DNA of 64,000 bases from Prosthecobacter sp. (GCF_020439865.1 NZ_JAGRPF010000033.1:29615-93614), one strand, 5' to 3'. Positions 47,225-56,740 are shown, counted from the stretch's first letter. Program-made: numbers and translations. Notes: generated from the letters alone by a model not told the origin.

Positions 47225-50200
47225 TCACTCCCGCTCGCTGGCTTCAGCTTTGGCAATCTCGTCCCACGACGGCGCGCGAAACAGCCGTGCTCCGTCCCAT
47301 CCGTTGCCGAACTTGTAGGGAAACAAGAGGATGCCGTGATCGTCGGACGTGAACCGGGGTGTTGCGTAATAGAAGCCCGTCGGAGGTTCGAGCCGGGCGA
47401 CTTCCTTCCAGCTTCGGGTGCTCCACAGTTTCACAGGCTCGCTCCCGATGGTGTTGCTCAGCAACCGCGTGCCATCGAAGGAGTATTGCAGCTTCGTGAT
47501 CACGAGGTTGTGCCCACGCAGAGTGGTCACGAGGTGACCGGTGTCCACGTCATGGATCATGATCGCAGGCCTGTCCCTCTGGGCGACCGCCAGTTGCTTG
47601 CCGTCCGGAGACAACGCCATGCCCTGGATCCCCGCCACGCTTGGCACCGCGATGGCGGCCTCCTCGGTTTCGTTCGCGATGTCGCAGACGGTTACCGAAG
47701 TAAACCGCGACACCGCCATTCGCCTGCCGTCCTGCGAGAAACACGGGACGTGGTCCTGGACTGATTTGCGGATGGCCAGCGCGCAGGACGACAGCTTCCG
47801 ACGGCCGGTGACATCCCAGCGAATGACAGTTGCCTCCCCTGTCTTCTCGCCCGGCACCAACAGGACGAGGAGATGGGAAAGCTCGAGATGTTCACTTATC
47901 ACCCACTCGACGGTGCCGACGTCCATGGGGAAGCTCTCGACCTGATTGGAAACCAGGTTCCACACTTTGATTTCAACCGGCGCTTTCGACACTGCCACAA
48001 TCTGGTCGGGCGCCACCCAGAATGCCTTGACGTTGTTCGTGCCGAGCTCCGAGGGCACCGCAGGAACAGCACCGCCGGCGAGCGTGACAACGCCACCCAC
48101 GGTGGAAACAATCTTCTCGCCGCTTGGTGCGGCCTGCGGAGTCCCCTGCATGAGCGGACGCGCAACGACAAGGGCCGAGGCATCACGCTCCGCGAAGTTT
48201 GTCGCGGACCAGACTTCGATCCGCTTGTCCTTGCCGCTGCTGACGACTTTTGCGCCGTCGGGGGAAAAATCCACGGACCAGACCTCGTCCGTGTGACCTA
48301 GGTGCGTGCCGCGCTCTGTCCACGTCTCAACGTCCCAGATCTTCACCGTCTGATCGGCGCTGGCGGACGCCAGGGTCTTGCCGTCGGGTGAAAACGCCAA
48401 CCCCGCGACGAAGCCCGTGTGGCCGGACAGAACCCGCTCGGTTGTGCATTTCTCGACGTCCAGAATCTTGACTTGAGGATCGATGAACACGCATCCGCAG
48501 GCAACCCGCCGGCCGTCGGGTGAGAAAGCCAACGAAGAGATGCCCTGCCCACGGACGGCTGCCAGTTTGACATCTCCCTTCAACGTCCAAGTCTCGACGT
48601 TCATGAACAGAACCTGGCCTCCGAATCCAGCCACAGCCAGGGTCCTGCCATCCGGTGAGAACTGAACTGCTCCAAAGCTGGGGAGCAGCTTTGGTTCGGC
48701 GTCCAGCTTGATCGTCACGGGCTTTCTTTCCCCTGAGGCGATGTCCCAGACGAATGCCGTGTTCTTCTTCAAGATGTAGGCTGCCAGAGTGCCCCCATCC
48801 GGTGAAATAGCGATGGCTGTGGCGCGCTCCTCTCCGATGGCCACCTTCCGTGGCGGCGACTTTGAAGACAGATCCCAAATCCGGACGAAAAACCCGTCAT
48901 TGTCCATTTCCACGGCCCCAATCCATCGCCTATCCTGCGAGGCGCAAAGGAACCCGGAGTTGCTGCCCAGTGTGAAAGCGGATGGGTCACTCTGCTCCTG
49001 CAGCGTCTCGACGCGGCGGCTGTCGAGCATGATGCGCCTCACCGCCCCCCCGTGTTCGTAGCTCACGATGGATTTTCCACCTTCCACAAAGATCGCCTGG
49101 GTCACCCGGACCTTCTGCTCGCCGAGTTCAAACAGCGCCCCCGTCTTGCACCGCTCCGTAAGCCAGCGCCATTCCCAGCCACGAAGATCTTCCGCGCCAT
49201 CCTTGGGCAGTTGCGACTCAAGCAGTTGGCGGGCTTCGCGGAGATTGTTCGAACTCAGCGCCCGACGGCAGAGCAGCATGTCCGCCGCGTAGGCACGCCT
49301 TCTCTCATCGGCCCTCTCATTCTGCACCGTGATACGCTGCTGAGCTTCACGCTTCTCAGCCTCGTTGGCGCGCGCGGCTTCGGCTTGTGCCAGCTGCTGC
49401 TGCCTTTCAGCAGCGGCGCGAGCCCGCGTCGCCTGCACCGCCTGCCAGGTGCTGACCACGATTCCAGTCACCAGTGTGAGCGATACCACTGTGGCGGCTG
49501 AATAGGCAATCTTGTTCCGACGCCACGACTTTTGAAGGCGATACGCCGCGCTCGGCGGGCGGGCCGTCACGGGTTCGTTGGCCAGGTGACGTGTGATGTC
49601 CGCAGCAAGGCCGTTGGCCGTTTCGTAGCGGCGTCTGCGATCCTTCTCGAGGCACTTCATCACGATCCAGTCGAGATCACCGCGGCACTGATGCAGCAGA
49701 TGCGACTTGTCCGTTGATCGCCGCTTGGCTGTGGTGGTCAGCTCCTGATCATTGAGCGTTGCCAGCCGGTTGCTTGGGCGCGGTGGATCTTGTTCGCGGA
49801 TCGTTTTGCGCATCGCATCGATCCCGGACGCCATCAACTCCCGCGCATCGAACGGCGTGCGCCCCGCGAGCAGTTCGTAGAGCAGCACGCCGAGGCTGTA
49901 GATGTCGCTGCGCGTGTCCATGTCGAGTCCGCTCATCTCCGCCTGCTCCGGGCTCATGTAGGCGGGCGTTCCCACCAGTTGATGGAGCTGTGTGTAGATC
50001 GTCGCGTCGGTGAGGCTGCCCTCCGTCGCCTTCGCGATGCCGAAGTCGATCACCTTCGGCACCGGCACGCCGTCATACAGCGTGACGAGGATGTTCGACG
50101 GCTTGATGTCGCGATGAATGATGCCCTTCTGATGCGCGTGCTGCACTGCATGGCAGACTTTGGCGAACAGTTCCAGCCGCTCCCCGGTCGTGAGATTGTT

Positions 50201-50737
50201 TTGGTCGCAGTAATCCGTGATCGGGATGCCGCGCACGAGTTCCATCACGAAAAACGGGCGCCCAAACTGCGTCGTGCCCGCATCCAGCACCTTTGCGATG
50301 TTCGGGTGATCCATCACCGCCAGCGCCTGCCGTTCCTGCTCGAAGCGTGCGATGACCTCCTTCGTGTCCATGCCCAACTTGATGATCTTTAGCGCCACGC
50401 GGCGCTTCACCGGTTTCTCCTGATCCGCCACCCACACCGCGCCAAAACCGCCTTCGCCGATCTGCTCCCGCAGCTTGTAGGGACCGAGGATGTCGCCTTC
50501 CTGCTCGGAGGCCCGCCCCGCGAGCAACTTCCGTTCGGCCTCGGACATGGGAAGCGTTGCCTCGAGATCGACTGCCAAAGGGCTGGCGAGAAAACTGCCC
50601 GCGCCTTCATGCGAACGCAGCAATTTGTCGATGCGCGCGCGCAACTCCGCATCGCCTGCGCAGATCTCGTCGAGGTAGGCACCGCGCTGCTCCGGCGGCA
50701 GCCCGATGGCATTAGTGAAGATGTCTTCGTGCGTCAT
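47225..50737 (-). CDS. Transmembrane Ser/Thr protein kinase with C-terminal WD40 repeats
   Basis: 1,170 residues; start 50737 chosen by alignment with its paralogue (MTHEDIFTNA versus MTDESIFTHA). N-terminal ~80 residues are a conserved leader ending RSHEGAGSFL. Kinase domain about 85-390: P-loop GEGGFG at 95-100, Lys117 in VALKIIK, HRD 208-210 in IIHRDIKPSN, DFG 231-233, SPEQAEM; all catalytic residues intact. One membrane helix near residues 415-435 (AATVVSLTLVTGIVVSTW) then a coiled coil. The rest is WD40 propeller, best seen in LSGHTGFVAGLAFSPDGKTL and HTDEVWSVDFSPDGAKVV, predicted extracytoplasmic. Third gene of the ECF-kinase-kinase array; its upstream region carries the shared 33-nt element. 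Confidence 0.93.
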   Translation of the reverse strand: MTHEDIFTNAIGLPPEQRGAYLDEICAGDAELRARIDKLLRSHEGAGSFLASPLAVDLEATLPMSEAERKLLAGRASEQEGDILGPYKLREQIGEGGFGAVWVADQEKPVKRRVALKIIKLGMDTKEVIARFEQERQALAVMDHPNIAKVLDAGTTQFGRPFFVMELVRGIPITDYCDQNNLTTGERLELFAKVCHAVQHAHQKGIIHRDIKPSNILVTLYDGVPVPKVIDFGIAKATEGSLTDATIYTQLHQLVGTPAYMSPEQAEMSGLDMDTRSDIYSLGVLLYELLAGRTPFDARELMASGIDAMRKTIREQDPPRPSNRLATLNDQELTTTAKRRSTDKSHLLHQCRGDLDWIVMKCLEKDRRRRYETANGLAADITRHLANEPVTARPPSAAYRLQKSWRRNKIAYSAATVVSLTLVTGIVVSTWQAVQATRARAAAERQQQLAQAEAARANEAEKREAQQRITVQNERADERRRAYAADMLLCRRALSSNNLREARQLLESQLPKDGAEDLRGWEWRWLTERCKTGALFELGEQKVRVTQAIFVEGGKSIVSYEHGGAVRRIMLDSRRVETLQEQSDPSAFTLGSNSGFLCASQDRRWIGAVEMDNDGFFVRIWDLSSKSPPRKVAIGEERATAIAISPDGGTLAAYILKKNTAFVWDIASGERKPVTIKLDAEPKLLPSFGAVQFSPDGRTLAVAGFGGQVLFMNVETWTLKGDVKLAAVRGQGISSLAFSPDGRRVACGCVFIDPQVKILDVEKCTTERVLSGHTGFVAGLAFSPDGKTLASASADQTVKIWDVETWTERGTHLGHTDEVWSVDFSPDGAKVVSSGKDKRIEVWSATNFAERDASALVVARPLMQGTPQAAPSGEKIVSTVGGVVTLAGGAVPAVPSELGTNNVKAFWVAPDQIVAVSKAPVEIKVWNLVSNQVESFPMDVGTVEWVISEHLELSHLLVLLVPGEKTGEATVIRWDVTGRRKLSSCALAIRKSVQDHVPCFSQDGRRMAVSRFTSVTVCDIANETEEAAIAVPSVAGIQGMALSPDGKQLAVAQRDRPAIMIHDVDTGHLVTTLRGHNLVITKLQYSFDGTRLLSNTIGSEPVKLWSTRSWKEVARLEPPTGFYYATPRFTSDDHGILLFPYKFGNGWDGARLFRAPSWDEIAKAEASERE

Positions 50738-50770
50738 GGCAGATTGTCGCTTCAAGTGGTTCTATCCTAA

Positions 50771-50803
50771 AAGGCGAGATTCCGGAGCCCCATGACTCAT
50801 CGA
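50771..50803 (-). promoter_or_regulatory. 33-nt element upstream of the WD40 kinase, identical to one at 56044
   Basis: Reads TCGATGAGTCATGGGGCTCC followed by GGAATCTCGCCTT on the minus strand, 34 bases before the kinase start. It contains the palindrome ATGAGTCAT. A GGAAT sequence is followed at 16 bases by GAACC here and in the copy before the LRR kinase, a spacing that would fit a -35/-10 pair; promoter identity is inference. Confidence 0.5.
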
Positions 50804-50867
50804 ATTTCTTTTTTATCACAGATGGGGAATTCGAGGGCGACAGGAGAGATGCTCCAACTGCTTCAGG

Positions 50868-53800
50868 TCAATCTCGCACTGCCTGTTTCTTCGCGTCGTA
50901 TTCCTTCCAGAACTCCTCGGCGGTCTGGGCGGTGATCCATTTGGCGTCGGGGTCATCCTTGTAGCTGATGCGCTCGAGGTTGGGAAAGGTGCGGAGGAAC
51001 TCGATGTCCTTTGCGTTCGGTGGCAGTGTGAGCACCTTGAGCGTCTTGCACTCCTTGATTGGCGAAAGGTCGGTGATGTTTTCGCACTGGCCGAGCTTGA
51101 ATGAGGTCAAAGGCATGCCGCGGAGCGCCGACAGTTCGGAAACCTTCGTATACCCCATTAACAAGTTGTCGATCGACATGCCGCGGAGCGGTTCGATGCT
51201 TTCGACTCCAGTGCCGTTGATGCGCAGAAGTTTGAGCGGCATACCTCTGAGCGGACTCAGGTCTGTGACGCGGGTGTGGGCCAGAGTCAGTTGCTCGAGG
51301 GGCATCCCATGAAGCGGACTGAGGTCGGCGACTTTTGTTTCATCGAGGTACACTGCGGTGAGGGCCATCCCGCGCAGTGGCTTCAGATCCACGACGCCGG
51401 ATTTGGCGAGGCGCAGTTTGCTGATCGGAGCTCCCTTTAACATCGTGAGGTCCGAGATTTTGGCGCCGATAAGATTCAACTCCCATGTGCCGTCGGGCAG
51501 TTGCTTCACGCTCTGGATCGCGACCCCCGCTGCACGCAGCGGGGGTAGCCATTCTTGCGCGTCGTATTCCTTCCAAAACTCTGCGGTGGTTTGGGCGGGA
51601 TTGGCACCGTTAGAGTTGAAGCTGAGGCGCTCGAGCTTGGGAAAGCTGCGGAGGAATTCGATGTCCATCGCCTTCGGTGGGAGCGTGAGTTTGGTGAGTG
51701 TTTTGGAATCCGCGAGTGGAGACAGGTCAACGAGTTTATTGCAGGAATGAAGGAGCAGAGTGCTTAGAGCCATCCCTCGCAGGGCCGCGAGGTCGGTCAC
51801 TTTGGTGTTGCGCAAAGACAATCGCTCGATCGGCATCCCCTTGATGGGACGCAAGTCGGTGACGTTTGTGTTGGCGATATTGAGTTCCTTGAGCGCCATG
51901 CCGTGCAGGGATTCCAAATCGGCGACGGCGGTATCACCCAATTTCAGAACACTGATCGGCGCTCCTTTCAGGATATTGAGATCGCTGAACTTCGAGTTGC
52001 TGAGGTCCACCTCCCAGGTGCCGTCGGGCAGTTGCCGGGCGCTCTTCACGCAGCCGGTTGCACGCAGCGGGCGTAGCCAGGCTTGCGCGTCGTATTCCTT
52101 CCAGAAGTAGGCGGCCTTTTGATCAGGAAGGCCACTGACGCCTTTGTTAGTGAAGGAAAGCTCGGCCAGGGCGGGCAGGGCGCGGAGCGCGCCCACGTCG
52201 CTGGCCCCGGCGGGAAGCACGAGTTGCTTCAGCGTGGGGCACTTGAGCAGCGGACTGAGATCGGTGACGGCCGTATCGTTGAGTTGAACCCATTCCAGCG
52301 GCATTCCAGCGAGCACGGAAATGTCGGTGACCTTGGTCCTGCCCAGGCGGGCGATTCGCAGTTTGAGACCGCGCAGGCTGGCGAGGTCGGCCAGTTTGGT
52401 GTCGAAAGCCCGGAAATCCTCAAGATGGGCGCAGGCGGCCAGCGGTGAAAAGTCGGTCACCTGTGTTTGACCGATAAACAAGACCCGCAGGCTGCCACTC
52501 AGTGCCGGTGCCCGCAGCGGGCTGAGGTCGGTCACTTTCGTATTCATGAGGTTCAACTCCGCAAGGGCGAGTTCCTCCAGTGGGTGGAGGTCGGTGACGC
52601 TGGTCCCTTGGAGCCGCAATGCCCCAATGTTGGTCGCGCCTTTGAAAATGGAGCAGTCGCTGAAGTCTTTCGAAGTGATCGTAACTGCCCACATTCCCGC
52701 AGGCTTTCCGACCTGATTGCCGGTGGCCTTTTTGTTCTTTCCTTCGCCACTTGGTTTATGGGTCTGGCGGGATGCATCAGGTGCCTCATCGAGAATTCTC
52801 GACGCAGTGTATTTCACTCCCGCGTCGTTCAAAGCCCGCATCCACCACAAGCCGTCCCACTCCTCCCAGAACTCGTCAGTTGTGGTAACGGGAAGCCATG
52901 GGTCCTTCGCCATCATCTGAAACGCGAGACGTTCCAAGTTTGGCAGTTTGCGGAGCAGTTCGATGTTCCGGGCGCTCGTCGGCACGGTGAGGATTTTCAA
53001 GGTGGGAATCTCAGCGAGAGCGGCGACATCTGTAATCTGGTTGCACCCACTTAGTAGGAGCTTCTCAAGCGGCATCCCCGCAAGCGGGGAGAGGTCGCTG
53101 ACCTTCGTCGCATGGAGGATCAAACTCTTCAGCGGCATTCCTTTCAGCGGGCTGAGGTCGGCAACTTGGCTATCTCCAAGGTGGAGGTAATCCAGTGGCA
53201 GGCCGGCGATTGGCGACAGGTCCGTGACCGGGCATCCCAGAAGGAAGAGGCTGCTGATCGGCACGCCCTTGAGCATCGAAAGGTCCGAGAACGGCTGGTT
53301 TTGGATCGAGAGCGAGTAAGTCCCGGCGGAAAGTTTGGAAAAGCCAAACTTGAATCCGCTTTTCCGCAGTTTCGTCACCAAGCTCTTCTGGATGTCCCAA
53401 TCCTCCCAGAAATCGTCTTTCGACAGTGTGGTATTGATGATCCAGGAACCGGACCGGTATTCGGTCTGAATGTTTTTCAGCGTCGGATGCGTGCGGAGGG
53501 ACTCGATGGCAGCCAGATCTTCCTCCGGCAGACTGCGAAAACTCTGCGGCAGGATCAGCAGGTCGAGTGACTTCAACCCGGCGAGGACGGAATAGCCGCG
53601 TGCCTCGTCGCAATTGAAGAGCGCGAGTTGTTTCACGGGCGAGCCCTCAAGGAAGGAAAGATCGCGCAGGGGTGAGTTTTGAATGAAGCACTTTTCCAGG
53701 GGCGCTCCGGCCAGCGGTGAATAATCCGTGGCGGGTATCGAACTGGCGTCGAGCATCGTGAGCGGCATTCCGGCGAGAGGCGAGAGGTCGGAAACGCGGG

Positions 53801-56021
53801 TGTTCCGCAGGTCGAGTTTCGTCAGCTTCATTCCGCGCAGCGCGGTGAGGTCGATGACTTTCGTGTCCGCGAGGTCGAGCGTCTCCAGCGACAGTCCGCT
53901 CAACGCGGAGAGGTCCGTGATTTTCGTGCCGGTCAGGTAAAGAATCTTGAGATCGGTGAGGCTGGTGATCACGGCCAGGGCGTCATCGTCCAGCGAGGAG
54001 ATATCTCGCAGAATGAGGGTGCGCAGCGGGGCTCCCCTCAGGGGGTCGAGACTCTTGACCTTGCTGCACCCATCCAAACTAAGCCAGCCAACCGGCATAC
54101 CGCGCAGGGGCTCGAGATCGGAGACCCCGGATCGGGAGAGGTCCAGCGTTAGCCGGCCAACGTCAGCCATCGTGAGGCGCTCCTTGAGCGGCTTCTCGGG
54201 CGAAATGGGGAGGTCCTTGAGCTTCTCAAGCCAGAATTCGACGATGAATTTCTTCTCTTCGCCGAGCAGCCTGGCGACCGGCATGAGGTGTGAGGCCGGG
54301 CGCTGCTGCTGCTGCATGGCGAGCTGGAGCCTGGCGAGGCTTTCGCGTGTGAGATTGCCCTGCTCGCCGGGCGCGGCCGCGAGCAGTTCATCGCAGAGCT
54401 TGGCAGAGGCCTCGGCACGCGCGAGGTCCGGCTGCACGCGCAGGGCTTCGCGGTAAACAACGGCGGCTTCGGCGAGCTTGAACTGGCACTGGAGCAGGTC
54501 GGCCTTGGCTACAAGATACTCAGCGACGTTAGGCCGCAGCCTGATGGCGTAGTCGAGCTTGTCGATGGCGTCGTTGAACTGCTCTTTCGCCGCGAGAGAA
54601 CGCGCCTGCACAGCAAACGCCGGGGCCGTCGCGCGCAGTTCATCGAGCGCCATCGTGGCTCGCTCCTCGGCGGCCTTTGCCTGCGTCGCCGCATCTTGTG
54701 CGCGGTGTGCCTGCCACAGGCTGGCTGCGATGCCGACAACGAGCGAGGCTGCGATGGCCGCACCGGCGGCGAAGGCCACCTTGTTGCGCCGGATGAGCTT
54801 GCTGAGCAGGTAGCCCGCTGTGGGCGGACGCGCGATGACGACTTCATTGGCCAGATGCCGCTGGAGATCGAGCGCGAGACCATTGGCCGTGTCGTAACGG
54901 CGTGCGCGATCCTTTTCCAGGCACTTCATCACGATCCAGTCGATGTCGCCGCTCAACGTGCCGGGCAGCCGCGTGGGATCGGTGTGGCGGCGCTTCGCCA
55001 TGGTGGTCAGCTCGTTGCCATCGAGCGTCTTCAGCCGCGCCGAGGGCCGCACCGGATCGACCTCGCGGATGATGCGGCGGATCTCGCCGATGCCCGCCTT
55101 GGCCATGGTGGTCATGTCGATGGGCGTGCGACCGGTGAGCAGCTCGTAGAGCAGCACGCCGAGGCTGTAGATGTCGCTGCGCGTGTCCACATCGACGGAG
55201 GTCATCTCCGCCTGCTCCGGGCTCATGTAGAGCGGCGTGCCGATCATCTGCTCGAACTGCGTGAAGAGCGTGCCGTCGGAGAGCTTGCCCTGCGTGGCCT
55301 TCGCGACGCCAAAGTCGATGACCTTGGGCACCGCCTTGCCGTCATTGATGGTGACCAGGATGTTCGAGGGCTTGATGTCGCGGTGAATGATGCCCTTCTG
55401 GTGCGCGTGCTGCACGGCCTGGCAGACCAGGATGAACAGCTCCACGCGCTCATCGGTGGAGAGGTTCTTCTCGTCGCAGTAATCGGTGATCTTCATCCCG
55501 CGCACCAGCTCCATGACGAAGAACGGCCGGCCCTGCTCGGTGGCGCCGGCATCGAAGACGCGGGCGATGTTGGGGTGGTCCATCATCGCCAGCGCCTGGC
55601 GTTCCTGCTCGAAGCGCGCCACGACTTCCTTCGTGTCCATGCCCAGCTTGATGATCTTGAGCGCCACACGGCGGCGCACCGGATGCTCCTGATCGGCCAT
55701 CCACACCGTGCCGAAGCCGCCCTCGCCGATCGCCTGCAGCAGCTTGTAAGGCCCGATGCGGTCGCCGGACTTCTCCGATGAGGGCAGCCCGCGGGTGGAG
55801 GGCATCGTGCCGGGCGCGGCCTTGACCGTCACATCGAGATCGGCGGCGATGTCTTGAATGGCTGCGCCTGCGAGAAAACTGCCCGCGCCCTCGTGTGAGC
55901 GCAGCAGCTCGTCGATGCGCACGCGCTGTTCCGCATCGCCTGCGCAGGCCAAGTCGAGGTAGGCACCGCGCTGCTCCGGCGGCAGATCGATGGCGTGGGT
56001 GAAGATGGATTCGTCGGTCAT
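50868..56021 (-). CDS. Transmembrane Ser/Thr protein kinase with leucine-rich-repeat superrepeats
   Basis: 1,717 residues. Leader and kinase parts are paralogous to the neighbouring kinase: RSHEGAGSFL at 41-50, P-loop GEGGFG 99-104, Lys122, HRD 213-215, DFG 236-238, all intact. Membrane helix near 420-445 (AFAAGAAIAASLVVGIAASL), then a TPR-like helical region (FNDAIDKLDYAIRLRPNVAE). From about residue 640 to the end are bacterial LRRs of the form TKVTDLSPLxGMPLxxLxL, arranged in blocks. Each block closes with a non-LRR spacer containing FW(E/K)E(Y/W)D; five of these spacers occur (genomic about 53400, 52865, 52100, 51560 and 50890) and the last is cut short by the stop. Blocks with LPDGTWE and LKGAPIS follow most spacers. 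The 58 bases to the ECF gene indicate cotranscription or a dedicated promoter (33-nt element). Confidence 0.93.
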   Translation of the reverse strand: MTDESIFTHAIDLPPEQRGAYLDLACAGDAEQRVRIDELLRSHEGAGSFLAGAAIQDIAADLDVTVKAAPGTMPSTRGLPSSEKSGDRIGPYKLLQAIGEGGFGTVWMADQEHPVRRRVALKIIKLGMDTKEVVARFEQERQALAMMDHPNIARVFDAGATEQGRPFFVMELVRGMKITDYCDEKNLSTDERVELFILVCQAVQHAHQKGIIHRDIKPSNILVTINDGKAVPKVIDFGVAKATQGKLSDGTLFTQFEQMIGTPLYMSPEQAEMTSVDVDTRSDIYSLGVLLYELLTGRTPIDMTTMAKAGIGEIRRIIREVDPVRPSARLKTLDGNELTTMAKRRHTDPTRLPGTLSGDIDWIVMKCLEKDRARRYDTANGLALDLQRHLANEVVIARPPTAGYLLSKLIRRNKVAFAAGAAIAASLVVGIAASLWQAHRAQDAATQAKAAEERATMALDELRATAPAFAVQARSLAAKEQFNDAIDKLDYAIRLRPNVAEYLVAKADLLQCQFKLAEAAVVYREALRVQPDLARAEASAKLCDELLAAAPGEQGNLTRESLARLQLAMQQQQRPASHLMPVARLLGEEKKFIVEFWLEKLKDLPISPEKPLKERLTMADVGRLTLDLSRSGVSDLEPLRGMPVGWLSLDGCSKVKSLDPLRGAPLRTLILRDISSLDDDALAVITSLTDLKILYLTGTKITDLSALSGLSLETLDLADTKVIDLTALRGMKLTKLDLRNTRVSDLSPLAGMPLTMLDASSIPATDYSPLAGAPLEKCFIQNSPLRDLSFLEGSPVKQLALFNCDEARGYSVLAGLKSLDLLILPQSFRSLPEEDLAAIESLRTHPTLKNIQTEYRSGSWIINTTLSKDDFWEDWDIQKSLVTKLRKSGFKFGFSKLSAGTYSLSIQNQPFSDLSMLKGVPISSLFLLGCPVTDLSPIAGLPLDYLHLGDSQVADLSPLKGMPLKSLILHATKVSDLSPLAGMPLEKLLLSGCNQITDVAALAEIPTLKILTVPTSARNIELLRKLPNLERLAFQMMAKDPWLPVTTTDEFWEEWDGLWWMRALNDAGVKYTASRILDEAPDASRQTHKPSGEGKNKKATGNQVGKPAGMWAVTITSKDFSDCSIFKGATNIGALRLQGTSVTDLHPLEELALAELNLMNTKVTDLSPLRAPALSGSLRVLFIGQTQVTDFSPLAACAHLEDFRAFDTKLADLASLRGLKLRIARLGRTKVTDISVLAGMPLEWVQLNDTAVTDLSPLLKCPTLKQLVLPAGASDVGALRALPALAELSFTNKGVSGLPDQKAAYFWKEYDAQAWLRPLRATGCVKSARQLPDGTWEVDLSNSKFSDLNILKGAPISVLKLGDTAVADLESLHGMALKELNIANTNVTDLRPIKGMPIERLSLRNTKVTDLAALRGMALSTLLLHSCNKLVDLSPLADSKTLTKLTLPPKAMDIEFLRSFPKLERLSFNSNGANPAQTTAEFWKEYDAQEWLPPLRAAGVAIQSVKQLPDGTWELNLIGAKISDLTMLKGAPISKLRLAKSGVVDLKPLRGMALTAVYLDETKVADLSPLHGMPLEQLTLAHTRVTDLSPLRGMPLKLLRINGTGVESIEPLRGMSIDNLLMGYTKVSELSALRGMPLTSFKLGQCENITDLSPIKECKTLKVLTLPPNAKDIEFLRTFPNLERISYKDDPDAKWITAQTAEEFWKEYDAKKQAVRD

Positions 56022-56043
56022 GGGAGAATGGGTTCAGCTATCC

Positions 56044-56076
56044 AAGGCGAGATTCCGGAGCCCCATGACTCATCGA
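56044..56076 (-). promoter_or_regulatory. 33-nt element between ECF gene and LRR kinase
   Basis: Identical over 33 bases to 50771-50803. It begins 3 bases after the ECF stop codon and ends 22 bases before the kinase start. Similarity weakly continues into the last ECF codons, so the copy at 50771 may carry a relic of an ECF 3' end after tandem duplication. Confidence 0.5.
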
Positions 56077-56079
56077 GTT

Positions 56080-56634
56080 TCATTTTTCTTTTCGGACCCT
56101 CGCATGCAGCCAGGCGCGGGCGTAGGCCCAGTCGCGGTCGGCGGTGGCCTTCGAAATGCCGAGCACGTCCGCGGCCTCCTGGCTCTCCAGCCCCACGAAG
56201 TAGCGGAGCTGGACGAGCTGCGCTTTGCGCTCGTCCTGGGCGGCGAGTTCCTGCAAGGCCTCGTCGAGAGCGAGAAGTTCGTCCGACTTGTCCGGCGGTG
56301 CGGCGGGCACGTGGATGCTGTCGAGCTCGGTACGCTGCCAGCCGCCGCCATGACGCTCCGCCTTCTTCCGGCGCGCACGATCAATGAGGATGCGGCGCAT
56401 CGCCTCGGCCGCGGCGATGTAGAAGTGGCCGCGATTCTCCCAACGCGCATCCTGCTCCGTGCGCGCGAGGCGCATGTAGGCCTCATGCACGAGGGCGGTG
56501 GCATTGATCGTCTGCCCCGGCTGCTCGCCGGCCATCTTCTGCGCGGCGAGCTTGCGCAGCTCCTCATACATGGACGGCAGCATCTCCTCCGCCCGGCGCT
56601 TCGGGGTGGATTCCGGGGAGGCGGGATCACTCAT
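56080..56634 (-). CDS. ECF-type RNA polymerase sigma factor (TIGR02999/Sigma70_ECF-like)
   Basis: 184 residues from 56634 ([10 protein letters not shown]); in-frame ATGs at 56664 and 56712 are possible. Region 2: [35 protein letters not shown], and [20 protein letters not shown]. Region 4: [37 protein letters not shown] (helix-turn-helix). The form [12 protein letters not shown] and [22 protein letters not shown] identifies the group common in Planctomycetota and Verrucomicrobiota next to Ser/Thr kinases. At the place of the acidic DxED motif of region 2.2 it has NATA, with Thr42 and Thr46 at hand. No anti-sigma gene adjoins; two kinase genes follow on the same strand. Activation by phosphorylation is therefore plausible. 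Confidence 0.92.
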   Translation of the reverse strand: MSDPASPESTPKRRAEEMLPSMYEELRKLAAQKMAGEQPGQTINATALVHEAYMRLARTEQDARWENRGHFYIAAAEAMRRILIDRARRKKAERHGGGWQRTELDSIHVPAAPPDKSDELLALDEALQELAAQDERKAQLVQLRYFVGLESQEAADVLGISKATADRDWAYARAWLHARVRKEK

Positions 56635-56740
56635 GGGCGCATCTTTGCAGGTTTGATTCCTCATGGGAAGCATCGAATCGGATGCGCCTGCGCATGCCGT
56701 TGATTCATGCATTCAACTCGGCATGCTGGGCTTCACACGC

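Noticed and set aside
54696..55781. Plus-strand 361-codon frame opposite the LRR kinase domain
   Set aside because: Antisense to the kinase catalytic motifs; composition rich in Arg, His and Asp as expected of a shadow.
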